Source: Flavobacterium collinsii (lineage in GTDB: Bacteria; Bacteroidota; Bacteroidia; Flavobacteriales; Flavobacteriaceae). Taken from it: a stretch of DNA of 64,000 nt. A program made the position numbers and the translations under genes. Shown here piece by piece: positions 17,348-27,069 of the stretch. The notes beneath the pieces were generated by a model, which made no database searches, was not told the origin of the DNA, and saw only the letters and a list, made by a program, of their open reading frames with translations. The DNA lies in NCBI RefSeq assembly GCF_902804485.1, contig NZ_CADCST010000085.1, forward strand, positions 169,040 to 233,039, given 5' to 3'. Numbering within the stretch: position 1 is the first letter of the stretch; each line of letters starts with the position of its first letter.

Positions 17348-19363
17348 TTATTGAAGGCTGATGTTTATTGTGCTTCCGTCTTCAATAATTTTTTTGGTAA
17401 TAATTTTTTTGCCTTCGGAGATTGTTATTTTAAGTTTTTTATCCGCTCTCTCCACCGTAATATCGAAATCTTTTTCGAATGCGTTAATATGGCGCATTTT
17501 CACAACAGACCAGGATTTCGGAAGACGTGGGGTGAGGTCGAAACGGTGTAAATCAGTAGGTCGGATACCAAATAACCCTTCGGTAAAAATTCGGCAATAT
17601 AAACCGCTTTCTGCCGAAAGATGACGCTGATCACCTTCGGGATAGGCTTCTACAGGGTAGGGAACATGATCTCCTAATAAACGACGGTTCGAATAGTAAT
17701 GCAGAAAATCCAGTGCTTTGTCTGTTTCACCAGCGGCGAGAACGCCTCTTAGGGCATACAAAGTCGAACGATCCCAGAAGATTTTATCACCGGCTACGCT
17801 GGCAAGGACATCTTTGGTCCATAATCGAGGAGAGAATAGGGCGTTTATAGTTCCGCTTTTTCTATCGTACATACCCATTGTGAGCGGTGTACAGATCCAG
17901 GCTCTTAAAACATCATTCTCTTTGTAGTATTTGTAGGTTTCAAAACCTTCGACTTTAGCTCCAAAATATTTCTCAATAGCTGCTTTTAATTTTTCAGCCT
18001 CTGCTTTGTAGGTTTTCAGTTGCGCTTCGTTTTTTCCTAAAGCCTTACCCAGATAAACGGCAGAATTTAAAGCATCATAATACAAAGATGAGGTGTTGAG
18101 ATTGGCTTTTCCGGCAGGTAGACGCCCCTCGAGCTCATCAGAATCTGAAGTGACTACGCCATCAGTATTTAGTTTTCTATGACAATATTCAAGACACCAT
18201 TCAATCAAAGGCCATAATTGTTTGGCTTCATCTGTATTTCCTCTCGAAAGAGCATAGCGTGCAGCTCCGTAGGCTATCATAGCTCCGTCGCCACGATCAC
18301 CGGCTCCAGCCCAAATATCAGTTCCTTCGGCAACAATCGAACTCGGAATAGGTTTGTATTCTTTGTTCATGAATTTTGCAAATTGCAGATAAGCATTTAG
18401 TGAGGCCTGGTTCCCATAATCATATCCTAAAAAAGGAAAGAAGGGACCGATATATTCTGCCTGATCATTTGCCCAAATGGCCGCATAATAAGATTCCCCT
18501 CCCGGACCGTGCATAGGACCGCCTTTGGTCTCAAAAATACTCTCGGAAGCTCTGATTTTAGCAAAAGCAAATTCTGTATTCAAAACCTGATCGGGTGTTT
18601 CTAAGATCAGTTTACTCCATATTTCATTCGTAAATTGAATGCGTTTGTTTTTTTCTTCATCAATATTAGCAACAGGAACTTGTTCATTTGCTTTAACACC
18701 GGAGTAGAAAACAGAAAAACTAATGGTTTCATTTGTTTTAAGAGTATAGTTTCCTGAATTAAAAAGATCGACATGCAACTTATAACTTCCTTCTGTTCCC
18801 TTTGTTGGATCTGTGGTATAAATTGCATTCGATTTTGGAATTTCTACAACACAGTTTTTCTCAGAGATGTTTTTTAGGGTATAAATTTCACAATAACCTG
18901 CCAAAGTGGTTGAAGGGAAAAATTGTCTGGTTAATTCCAGTGTATTACCGGCTTTACTCTTAACAAGCAATGTTCCGTCAAGGCTTAGCGAAACCACTTT
19001 TTCTGCCGTAATAGGTTTATAATTCACGGTTACCAGATTAAAACCATCTTGCGCAAACTGGCGCGTTAAACTGGCATGGGTATTATTAGGAATTGTTCTG
19101 AGCATTGGCCAGACCAAACTGCGGGTAGCATGGAACGAACCGTCAGCAGCAACACCGTATCTTAGCACGCAGGAAACTTTCTTACCGCTCATTTCGATAT
19201 GATCATCATGCGGAATATTATTATTTATTTGCCAGGAAATAGTACCATCCTGGTTGATTTGCCAACGACGATCATCCTGCGAAAATGTTTTTCCCACTAT
19301 GGAACAAAAAGCGACAATGGCAAATAGAATGTGTTTTTGTCTTTTTTGAAAGGATCTCTTCAT
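17348..19363 (-). CDS. Putative exported (alpha/alpha)6-barrel glycosidase
   Basis: 671 aa with a signal peptide (HILFAIVAFCSIVGKTFSQ). The N-terminal third (about 30-270) is a beta-sandwich-like region. The rest has the helical repeats and aromatic/acidic motifs of six-hairpin glycosidases: GGPMHGPGGESYYAAIWANDQAEY, GTDIWAGAGDRGDGAMIAYG, SDSDELEGRLPAG, FWDRSTLYALRGVL and YPVEAYPEGDQRHLSAESGLY, with several possible catalytic acids. I cannot give the GH family. Its place downstream of susCD and another such enzyme marks it as part of the glycan-utilisation locus; it probably acts in the periplasm. Confidence 0.75.
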   Translation of the reverse strand: MKRSFQKRQKHILFAIVAFCSIVGKTFSQDDRRWQINQDGTISWQINNNIPHDDHIEMSGKKVSCVLRYGVAADGSFHATRSLVWPMLRTIPNNTHASLTRQFAQDGFNLVTVNYKPITAEKVVSLSLDGTLLVKSKAGNTLELTRQFFPSTTLAGYCEIYTLKNISEKNCVVEIPKSNAIYTTDPTKGTEGSYKLHVDLFNSGNYTLKTNETISFSVFYSGVKANEQVPVANIDEEKNKRIQFTNEIWSKLILETPDQVLNTEFAFAKIRASESIFETKGGPMHGPGGESYYAAIWANDQAEYIGPFFPFLGYDYGNQASLNAYLQFAKFMNKEYKPIPSSIVAEGTDIWAGAGDRGDGAMIAYGAARYALSRGNTDEAKQLWPLIEWCLEYCHRKLNTDGVVTSDSDELEGRLPAGKANLNTSSLYYDALNSAVYLGKALGKNEAQLKTYKAEAEKLKAAIEKYFGAKVEGFETYKYYKENDVLRAWICTPLTMGMYDRKSGTINALFSPRLWTKDVLASVAGDKIFWDRSTLYALRGVLAAGETDKALDFLHYYSNRRLLGDHVPYPVEAYPEGDQRHLSAESGLYCRIFTEGLFGIRPTDLHRFDLTPRLPKSWSVVKMRHINAFEKDFDITVERADKKLKITISEGKKIITKKIIEDGSTINISLQ

Positions 19364-19424
19364 TAAGTTTATTTTTAAAATTACGGTTTGTTCTTGTATT
19401 GTTTTTATATGATGTAAAATTTAA

Positions 19425-19572
19425 TTTAAACACACAGAAACATAGTATTTATTTTTAATTAGAAGAGTATCTAAATAAATACATTTCTTTCACATAGTTA
19501 ATCTATCTGTATTTTTAATTAAGTGAAACGTCTTTTTCAGGTGTTAAAATCTATGTTTCTATGTGTTTTAAA
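19425..19572. repeat. Imperfect inverted repeat in the gap between two glycosidase genes
   Basis: TTTAAACACACAGAAACATAG (19425-19445) is mirrored by CTATGTTTCTATGTGTTTTAAA (19551-19572), about 105 bases apart. Between them TATTTTTAATTA occurs twice. It fills most of the otherwise gene-free 298 bases. It looks like a degenerate dispersed element. Confidence 0.5.
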
Positions 19573-19661
19573 AAGTAATTACCGCCAGCAGCTTATTATT
19601 TATCGTATTAGTAGTATTTGTTTGTGTTGTTTATTAGATAAATTTTTTAGTTGTTTTATTA

Positions 19662-21095
19662 TTATTTTAAAGATGCAGTTGCTATTTGTCCGGAATGTAG
19701 CGGGACATCAACAAATGTATAGGAATTTCCGTTATCATCTTTTTTGTGGCTGGCGGTAATTTTTTTATTGTTCAGAAGTATGGTTTCATAATTTCCGGAG
19801 AACATAATTCGGGATTGAATTGTGCTATTTCCCTTGTTATGTAGCGTCGTTTTCTTGCTTTCCTGTTTTACAGATAGTAGTGTATTTAAAATGGGTAAGT
19901 TATCTAATTCAGTTGTGGTATTGTTTTTACCATGGTATAAAGTCGTTATTGTTTTTGTGGTTGCATCAGGTTCTATTCCCATATAACCATGTACAATGCC
20001 TTCGATTACACCATACGAAACTTCAGGATATTCTCTTCTTTCTGTAGTGGGATTCGTTAAGTGTAAAATATATTCGTAAGCTTTATCTCCAAAACCATAT
20101 TTGTATAGTAGATAAGGGAGATAAGATAAATTTTCGACATTGGTTTTTTGGGAAATAAGGTGTTCGATTGTTTTTTTAGTTCGGGCAGCGTCCGTTAAAG
20201 CATCAAACCATAAGAGAAAGAGTTCACCGCCGTCTTTACTAAAATTTCCGTTACTGGTATAAATAACATTATAGGTTGAGTTGGTATTGTCCCACCAGGT
20301 CTGTTCGATTTGTTGCTTGTATTTTGCGGCTTTTTTTTCAAAAAAAATTGCTTTCTCATCTTCTCCTTTTTGTTTTAAAATAGCAGAGTAGGTGAGCAGG
20401 CCACGGTAAATTGCCGCAACTAAATCTACACCCATTTTTAAACCCGGAATTCCTTCAGAGTAGGAGGCAAGTCCACGGCATTTATGGAAATCGTCTTTTA
20501 TGTTAAACGGTAGAGTAGCGTTTGGGAATTCTGGTCTTGTTAGTAACGAGTCCGCATCGAGTACCCAGCGTTCAATATAGAGGGTGGCTGATTTTTCGAA
20601 GAAGTTTTCAAATTCAGGATTTTTGATATAGCTTTCGTCTCCTGTCCATAAATACAATCTCCAACAGGCAAACATTACATCAAAATTGCTGTTTAAATTA
20701 TACCAGAATTCTTTGTCGTTTCTGTAATCCTCCGGTGCCGGTTTCCCATATTTATTGATTTCCCAGTACGAACACCAGTCTTTACTTTCTGAAATGTTTT
20801 TGGCAAAGAGCGAAAGCATGTTTTTGTTTTCTTTATGTAATCCGAGTATCTCCGCACCAATACTTTGGTGCGCTACATCCCGCATACAATAAGCGGATCG
20901 GGACGGAAGTGCTGCTTCATACCAGGGTCCAACCGGATCATTTGAGTTCCCTTTGTAGCTTAGAGCCATCGTTTTTGCACGGTTAAAAGCAAGCTCTATA
21001 GCAGGATCTGATGATTTGAAAGTTGTAGTGTTTTGGCCAAATGCAGTAAAAAAGAGACAGCAATTTGCAACTATAATTATAAATCGACTCTTCAT
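19662..21095 (-). CDS. Putative exported six-hairpin glycosidase
   Basis: 477 aa with a signal peptide (FIIIVANCCLFFTAFGQ). Characteristic segments are PVGPWYEAALPSRSAYCMRDVAHQ, YWEINKYGKPAPEDYRNDKEF, WYNLNSNFDVMFACWRLYLWTGD and CRGLASYSEGIPGLKMGVDLV, which fit an (alpha/alpha)6 toroid with acidic active-site residues. The exact GH family is not recognised. The C-terminal 90 residues are beta-rich. It lies 178 bases after susD, with a terminator between, so expression may be by read-through or from a promoter I could not find. Confidence 0.75.
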   Translation of the reverse strand: MKSRFIIIVANCCLFFTAFGQNTTTFKSSDPAIELAFNRAKTMALSYKGNSNDPVGPWYEAALPSRSAYCMRDVAHQSIGAEILGLHKENKNMLSLFAKNISESKDWCSYWEINKYGKPAPEDYRNDKEFWYNLNSNFDVMFACWRLYLWTGDESYIKNPEFENFFEKSATLYIERWVLDADSLLTRPEFPNATLPFNIKDDFHKCRGLASYSEGIPGLKMGVDLVAAIYRGLLTYSAILKQKGEDEKAIFFEKKAAKYKQQIEQTWWDNTNSTYNVIYTSNGNFSKDGGELFLLWFDALTDAARTKKTIEHLISQKTNVENLSYLPYLLYKYGFGDKAYEYILHLTNPTTERREYPEVSYGVIEGIVHGYMGIEPDATTKTITTLYHGKNNTTTELDNLPILNTLLSVKQESKKTTLHNKGNSTIQSRIMFSGNYETILLNNKKITASHKKDDNGNSYTFVDVPLHSGQIATASLK

Positions 21096-21148
21096 GTAGC
21101 TATTTTTTATTGGAATTGATTTTTACCATTAGGAGTAAAATTTTAAAA

Positions 21149-21180
21149 GCAAACCCACACAATTTTCAGAGTGGGTTTGC
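21149..21180 (-). terminator. Intrinsic terminator after susD
   Basis: GCAAACCCAC (21149-21158) pairs perfectly with GTGGGTTTGC (21171-21180). On the minus strand a TTTT run follows directly. It should end or attenuate the susC-susD transcript before the glycosidase genes. Confidence 0.85.
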
Positions 21181-21273
21181 AGAATTACCAGTTTTTTCGA
21201 TCGACTATAAACCATGAGACTGATAATTAAATTCTTATAAATTATACTTTAGGGAGTGTTGTGATCCTAAATT

Positions 21274-22974
21274 CTAATTATAACCTGGATTCTGAGTTAG
21301 ATTGGTTCGGTTCGTTTCATCCCTCGGAATTGGTAATAAGTAATGCTGAGGTTTAAAAAAACGATCCTGCACTTTAGTATAGGTATAGGTTTTTGACCCA
21401 TCTCCATTTTTGGTAATTACGACTCCCATTAAAGGTTTATTTTCCGTTTGCTCGGCAATTTTCCAACGGCGAACATCATAATAGCGAAATCCTTCCAGAC
21501 ATAATTCAACCTGTCTTTCATTGCGGATTTTGTTCTCTAAAGCTATACCGGTTAGACCTGTCAGCGGATTTGTTATTCCGGCACGTTGTCTAATCGCATT
21601 TAAATATTGAATTGCCGTACCTTCATTGCCCAGTTTGAATTGTGCCTCGGCGTAGTTCAGGTAAATTTCGCCTAAGCGGGAAATAATCCAGGCTTTGTTG
21701 GTTTGTGTTTCGCTATTGTAATTGTATGTTGTGTCACAGTATTTGCGAAAGGTGTAACGTGTTTTGCTGGCATTCCAGGTATCCCAACCTTGAGGAGAAT
21801 CTAATCCGCCTTCATAAAACTCTGCTTTATTGGAACTTCCTGCATCATAACGATCTTTAAAAAATTCAGGTTTTCCATAAGCACGTCCGTCGTACACAAT
21901 GTTTTTGTAAAAACGGGGATCTCTGTTTACATAAGGTTTTTGTGGATTATAACCAGATGTTGGATCAGTAATATCTTTTCCGTCGGCAGTTCCGTAAGCG
22001 TCGATATGACTCTGACTTGGCGCAAAATTGGCCCAACCGTGAAAACCACTTGGAGAATTAAACATTTCTACACCATTAAAAGCGCTCCATTGTGGGTCTT
22101 TACTGGACAAACGGGAGCAGATAATCTCTGAATTGTTTGTAGTAAAAAGATCTTCATACTTTTTATCATAAAGTTGATAGATGTTTAAGTCAATAACAGC
22201 TTTTGCTGCGTCTGATGCTTTTTTCCATTTAGAAATATCGTTAGTAGTATTCCATTGAGGACTCGCAGCATAAAGTAATACTCTTGATTTAATTGCAAGT
22301 GCGGCACCTTTGGTAATTCTTCCAAGACTGGAAGTCGCTAATGGCAATAATTCAGCAGATTTGTCTAACTCGGTAACGACAAAATCAACACATTGCTCAT
22401 ACGTACTACGATCTACTTTAAAATTACTGTTTAAATCAAAAGGAGTTGTAATCAGCGGAACTCCGCCGTAATCACTTGTTAGTTTAAAATAAGCATAAGC
22501 TCTTAAAAAAATCACTTCACCTTTTAATCTGTTGCGTGCGGCTTCGTCTCCCGGAACGTTATCAATTCGGGACAAAAAGATGTTACAGTTTTGAATTGTA
22601 GCGTAGGTAGGTTTCCAGATATCAAAATCACTTGCATTATCGGGTGTCAGCGCTCCTGAATTTACAGTCCAGATGTCATAATCGTTAAAATTATTAAAAG
22701 CTTCGTCACAGGCAGTAGACAAAATCCAGCTGCGGTTTGTTTTGTTGTTCCAATTGTGTTGCGTGCTCGGTAAAACATTGTACAGATTGTTTGCAAAAGC
22801 TTCAGCAAGTTTCAGATCATTCCAAACTGTTGCATCTGTATACGAATCCAAAGGAACTTTGTCCAGCGGATCTTCGCTACAGGATGTAAAAGAGGTGATT
22901 GCGATAATAAAAGAGGCAAGAATAAGCACCTTCTTTTTTATATTGATTTGGTTATTATTTTTATAATTTTTCAT
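21274..22974 (-). CDS. susD: SusD/RagB-type glycan-binding lipoprotein
   Basis: 566 aa from the ATG at 22974, which gives a proper lipoprotein signal peptide (LILASFIIAITSFTSC). A start at 22998 would overlap the susC stop and is less likely. It shows SusD-typical TPR-like helices and the conserved C-terminal signature NEIYLNYAEAQ-type (GEIYLNYAEAQFKLG), RNERQVELCLEGFRYYDVRRWK and LPIPRDE. It caps the SusC channel outside the cell and binds the glycan. The gene follows susC with 23 bases between. Substrate is not readable from sequence; the divergent alpha-galactosidase suggests an alpha-galactoside-containing glycan. Confidence 0.94.
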   Translation of the reverse strand: MKNYKNNNQINIKKKVLILASFIIAITSFTSCSEDPLDKVPLDSYTDATVWNDLKLAEAFANNLYNVLPSTQHNWNNKTNRSWILSTACDEAFNNFNDYDIWTVNSGALTPDNASDFDIWKPTYATIQNCNIFLSRIDNVPGDEAARNRLKGEVIFLRAYAYFKLTSDYGGVPLITTPFDLNSNFKVDRSTYEQCVDFVVTELDKSAELLPLATSSLGRITKGAALAIKSRVLLYAASPQWNTTNDISKWKKASDAAKAVIDLNIYQLYDKKYEDLFTTNNSEIICSRLSSKDPQWSAFNGVEMFNSPSGFHGWANFAPSQSHIDAYGTADGKDITDPTSGYNPQKPYVNRDPRFYKNIVYDGRAYGKPEFFKDRYDAGSSNKAEFYEGGLDSPQGWDTWNASKTRYTFRKYCDTTYNYNSETQTNKAWIISRLGEIYLNYAEAQFKLGNEGTAIQYLNAIRQRAGITNPLTGLTGIALENKIRNERQVELCLEGFRYYDVRRWKIAEQTENKPLMGVVITKNGDGSKTYTYTKVQDRFFKPQHYLLPIPRDETNRTNLTQNPGYN

Positions 22975-22997
22975 GTCAGATTTTTTTTGTGGCAACA

Positions 22998-25900
22998 TTA
23001 TAGTTCAATAGTTACACCCAATCTGTAGATTCGGGTTTGCGGATAATTTACTCCTGTTGTATTGTTGGTTTCAGGATCTAAGTTGTATTGTTTCATATGA
23101 TCGATAGAAAACAAATTAGTTCCTCCAGCGTAAATTCTCATGTTCAGTACTCCAAATCTGGAAAGGGATTTTTCCGGTAAAACATAGGATACTTCTAATG
23201 ATTTTAATCTAAAGAAAGAGGCATCTCTCAACCAAAAATCGGCCGGAATATTATTTCTGTTATCAGAATCGTTAAAGGCTACAGGATATTTAGAATTTGG
23301 ATTGTCTGCTGTATACCTGTCGTTGTACAACCATGTTGGCGGTGCTACGATCGCTCCTTGTCCTTGCGGAAGAATCATTTGTTTGGCCTTTGATTGCCCT
23401 GTCCAAAGTAAGTCGATAGAAAAACCTTTGTACTCAGCTCTCATCGGAATACCATAGGCAATTTTTGGCGTAGCCGATTGTGGAATTCTAACTTTATCAT
23501 TAGATGTGATATTACCATCACCATCTGTATCTTTTACCCAAATATCCCCCGGTTTTGCACCTTCAAAATGAGCAGAATTGTCCACATCTGCCTGAGTGCG
23601 ATAAATTCCGTTTGTTTGGTAAACTAACCAGGAATCGATTGCTTTTCCGGTTGATTTTTGCCATTCAGGAATGTTCGAAGCCTCGTCACGAAACAGCACT
23701 TCACTTTGTGCATAAGTAAGATTAAAACCAACACTGTATTTGAATGGATTACTTGTATCTGCATAATTTAAAGACCAGTCAACACCTCTGTTAACCGTTT
23801 CTCCAATGTTCTCTTTCGGAAGTGCCAATCCGGTGTATAGAGGCACAGACGCATTTCTGGCCGTTAAAATATCAGATCTTTTGTTGCTGAAATAGTCAAA
23901 AGTGGCGGTTAATTTGTTGTTTAAGAATCCAAAGTCAAGTCCAACGTTTGTAGAGTGTTGTACTTCCCACGTAATATTAGGGTTTGGTGTAGCCGAAAGA
24001 TAGATACTCTTGTTTAAGGTATAATCTGAACCAAAGTAACTGTAATTCTGCTGATTTGTAGTTAACTGATATCTAGTTAAGAAAAGATATTGGTTTGGAT
24101 AAAATACACCGTTAATCCATTCGCCTAAATCGTCATTACCCATTTTTCCCCAGGATGCTCGCAATTTAAGCTGATCGATTGCTTTGATATTGTTTTTGAA
24201 AAAGGGCTCTTCAGATATTTTCCAACCTGCTGAAATGGCAGGGAATAATCCCCAACGAGTTGCTGACGGAAAGTTGAAAGATCCGTTGTAACGGGAGGAA
24301 ACTTCGGCAAAATATTTATTATCATAATTATAAGCAATACGACCCAGGTAACTTTGTCTTCCGTCCTGATAAGCACTTCCGGTAGCATTTTGTCCTTTTG
24401 TCCCTCCGGTAAAAATTTGATCTAGCTGATCACTTAACAGATCTCTTCTATAGGCGATTGTTTCAGTTTTGTCAGTAGTAGTTTGTTCGTATCCCACAAA
24501 AGCATTAAAACCATGTTTGTTGAATTTACGATCGTAAGCTAATTTTAAGAAGTAAGTATTTTGATTCGTAATTTGCTCGTTTTGCAATACACTCGTTATA
24601 CTCGTACTGTTTTTTACGTTATTGTAACTATCATTTGTCTTATCATAAGAATAAGCATCCCATGGTTTGGTGAACTTTTTCTGACTGCGAACATTGTAAT
24701 CAAATGCTGCATAACCGTTCAAAGAAAGCCCTTCTGTAATCTTAGGCAGTTTTAGGTCGAACCCTATTTTTGGATTTACAATTAAGTTTGCCACTTTGTC
24801 ATAACCAGCCGCCGAAGAAGACATTAAGATTGGATTTCTTCCGTTTGCAATTCCTGAAGATGGCAAACCATTTTTCCAGTAAGCCGGAATAAAAGGGTAC
24901 ATACTTACCGTTTCGTGCATGATGCTTCCAATACTGACTGCCGGGTAATTTCGATCCTCTTTGCGGGTTGCAATATCCAGGTTAACTTTTAAATTGGAAG
25001 AGATATTAACATCAATATTCGATCTTAAGTTAAACTGTCTGTATCTTTCGTCACTGTTTCTAAGGTTACTTTCCTGATTTAAATACTGACCGGAAAAGAA
25101 ATACTTTACCTGTTCATTACCGCCATTTACAGAAAGAGAAACGTTAGCCTGTGGAGCATCTTTTCGGTACACTTCTTTTAACCAGTTTGTACTTGTGTAA
25201 TTAGGATCGTTGCCCGCTTTGTATTTGTCGATATCAGATTGCGTATAAGGAAGTGTTGTTCCTTTGTTGGCATTCAGTTCGTTGTAATACGTCATGTATT
25301 GCCAGGAATTAACCCTTTGGTCCATTCTTGTTAATTGCTGAATACCATAAGAACCATCAATTTTAATCGTTGGTTTTCCAACTTTACCTCTTTTGGTGGT
25401 AACAAGGATTACTCCATTGGCAGAACGAACTCCATAGATTGCAGCCGATGCATCTTTCAAAATAGTAACCGATTCAATATCATCGGGATTGATTCTGTTC
25501 AGATCGCGATCCGGAATACCATCTACAACTACCAGTGGGCTGGTACCTCCTCCAAAGGAATTAAATCCTCGAATCAAAAGGCTGGAACTGTCATCACCGG
25601 GTCTTCCCGAACGATTGTTGGCAATTACTCCCGACACACGTCCGGCAAGACCGTTTGAAACGTTTGCTGAAGCATTTTGTGTCAGGGCCGAGCCTTTTAT
25701 AGAGGCAATTGCTCCGGTTGTAGAACCTTTTTTCTGAGTTCCATATCCCACAACAACCACTTCATTTAAGGTTTGATTTTGCTCTTCAAGCTGGATATTT
25801 GAGGCATTCCCAGCGGTAACTTCTTTGGTTACAAAACCGGTAAATGAAATAACCAGTATGCTACCGGAATCCGGAACGTCTATTGAAAAGTTACCGTCGA

Positions 25901-26249
25901 AGTCTGTAGTCACGGCAATTTTTGTTCCTTTTATCAGAATGTTAACCCCCGGAAGTGGTTCTCCTTTTGTACCGGTTACTTTCCCTTTGATTGTTTTTTG
26001 TTCTGTGAATAAAAGGGCGGAACTTTTTGTTGTACTTAGTCTGTCAATAGCTAATTTCCTGCTGGTTGAATTGCACTCGATAAGTGGAGCGTTGATAAAC
26101 TTCGAAGAAAGTTTGATGTCTTTAGATTCCGCTGCGGTAGAAACCTGTATGGTCATAGCGAATAGAAATCCCGATGTTAGTTTGGTAACCTTCCAGATCT
26201 CAGTAGTAAGCCAATCGTGTTTTGGCTTGTCTTTGGTTAATAATTTCAT
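22998..26249 (-). CDS. susC: SusC/RagA-type TonB-dependent glycan transporter
   Basis: 1083 aa. It has a signal region (GFLFAMTIQVSTAAES), a carboxypeptidase-like regulatory domain (about 85-160, KGKVTGTKGEPLPGVNILIKGT) and the SusC TonB-box region (EVVVVGYGTQKKG). The plug follows (VDGIPDRDLNRINPDDIESVTILKDASAAIYGVRSANG, shown in part), then a large barrel ending YRLGVTIEL. It imports oligosaccharides into the periplasm together with the following SusD. Transcription starts within a promoter that carries a 21-bp operator shared with the divergent GH36 gene. No anti-sigma, sigma or hybrid two-component gene lies beside it, so the regulator is elsewhere. Confidence 0.95.
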   Translation of the reverse strand: MKLLTKDKPKHDWLTTEIWKVTKLTSGFLFAMTIQVSTAAESKDIKLSSKFINAPLIECNSTSRKLAIDRLSTTKSSALLFTEQKTIKGKVTGTKGEPLPGVNILIKGTKIAVTTDFDGNFSIDVPDSGSILVISFTGFVTKEVTAGNASNIQLEEQNQTLNEVVVVGYGTQKKGSTTGAIASIKGSALTQNASANVSNGLAGRVSGVIANNRSGRPGDDSSSLLIRGFNSFGGGTSPLVVVDGIPDRDLNRINPDDIESVTILKDASAAIYGVRSANGVILVTTKRGKVGKPTIKIDGSYGIQQLTRMDQRVNSWQYMTYYNELNANKGTTLPYTQSDIDKYKAGNDPNYTSTNWLKEVYRKDAPQANVSLSVNGGNEQVKYFFSGQYLNQESNLRNSDERYRQFNLRSNIDVNISSNLKVNLDIATRKEDRNYPAVSIGSIMHETVSMYPFIPAYWKNGLPSSGIANGRNPILMSSSAAGYDKVANLIVNPKIGFDLKLPKITEGLSLNGYAAFDYNVRSQKKFTKPWDAYSYDKTNDSYNNVKNSTSITSVLQNEQITNQNTYFLKLAYDRKFNKHGFNAFVGYEQTTTDKTETIAYRRDLLSDQLDQIFTGGTKGQNATGSAYQDGRQSYLGRIAYNYDNKYFAEVSSRYNGSFNFPSATRWGLFPAISAGWKISEEPFFKNNIKAIDQLKLRASWGKMGNDDLGEWINGVFYPNQYLFLTRYQLTTNQQNYSYFGSDYTLNKSIYLSATPNPNITWEVQHSTNVGLDFGFLNNKLTATFDYFSNKRSDILTARNASVPLYTGLALPKENIGETVNRGVDWSLNYADTSNPFKYSVGFNLTYAQSEVLFRDEASNIPEWQKSTGKAIDSWLVYQTNGIYRTQADVDNSAHFEGAKPGDIWVKDTDGDGNITSNDKVRIPQSATPKIAYGIPMRAEYKGFSIDLLWTGQSKAKQMILPQGQGAIVAPPTWLYNDRYTADNPNSKYPVAFNDSDNRNNIPADFWLRDASFFRLKSLEVSYVLPEKSLSRFGVLNMRIYAGGTNLFSIDHMKQYNLDPETNNTTGVNYPQTRIYRLGVTIEL

Positions 26250-26384
26250 GGTTTTCTTAGTGGTTTTGGTTAGTAATGAACTCTCTAATTTGTCCTATTG
26301 AATCGCTTTTTTTTCTTTTTAAAACAAATAAGATGCGTGGAGTACTTGATTGTTTGTGTTTGAAAAAGAGATCAATGTGAAAAC

Positions 26385-26432
26385 CAAAAGTATAAATGTT
26401 CGACACTCTTACATACCAGTACCCACCAGTTT
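26385..26432 (-). promoter_or_regulatory. susC promoter with 21-bp operator
   Basis: On the minus strand AAACTGGT-GGGT-ACTGGTATG (26432-26412) is followed after exactly 19 bases by TACTTTTG (26392-26385), a perfect Bacteroidota -7 box. The operator holds two ACTGGT direct repeats 10 bases apart, one helical turn, and takes the place of the -33 box. This suggests an activator. Confidence 0.75.
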
Positions 26433-26868
26433 TTTTACGATATGTTTAAAAAATAGTTTAAAAATAAATTAATATGAAAAGTAAAGTGGATAATATATGA
26501 ATATAAAGCACAAAACGTAAAATCATTTGTAATCGAGGAATTTTCCTGTTTTTATTGCTCCTGTGGTGACTGGATTGTCCTGCAACAAGAAAAAAGAGGT
26601 GGTTTTCAGGATAAATTAAAAAGCTGGTAATATCTTATGAAATATTAAAATGCTCTTGTTATAAAGCCCTTTTCCGGATTTGTGAAAGAGTAATTTTGAA
26701 GGTTAAAAAAGTTTATTTTCTTTTCGAAAACTATAAAATGATATTGCATTAGATTTTTTGCTTTACTGGTAAGATTAACCTTTTTGAGGGTCAAAAGTGG
26801 ATAATATAGTATTAGAATTAAGAATTTAATACGATTTGAATAAACTACTTTTTACAATGCACCAAAAT

Positions 26869-26916
26869 AAACTGGTAGGTACTGGTATGGGGAAACATGT
26901 GATTATTATACTTTTG
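26869..26916 (+). promoter_or_regulatory. GH36 promoter with the same 21-bp operator
   Basis: AAACTGGT-AGGT-ACTGGTATG (26869-26889) matches the susC operator in 20 of 21 bases. It is followed after exactly 19 bases by TACTTTTG (26909-26916). The equal spacing in two divergent promoters points to one regulator acting on both. The long leader to the start codon (about 150 bases) shows no other clear signal. Confidence 0.75.
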
Positions 26917-27069
26917 GAACTCATTTTTAATCAATGATTAGCGTAATTAAAAGAACACTATGATGCAATTGGGATTTCAGGATGTAAAGCAGTGAAACGG
27001 TGTTACTACTAAAGAATTTTGCAAACCATATATAAAGAAAGAACCACTTACTATTACCAAACAAATTTT

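Noticed and set aside
17108..17354. Short open frames on both strands in the palindromic gap
   Set aside because: They arise from the nested palindrome and have no coding character.
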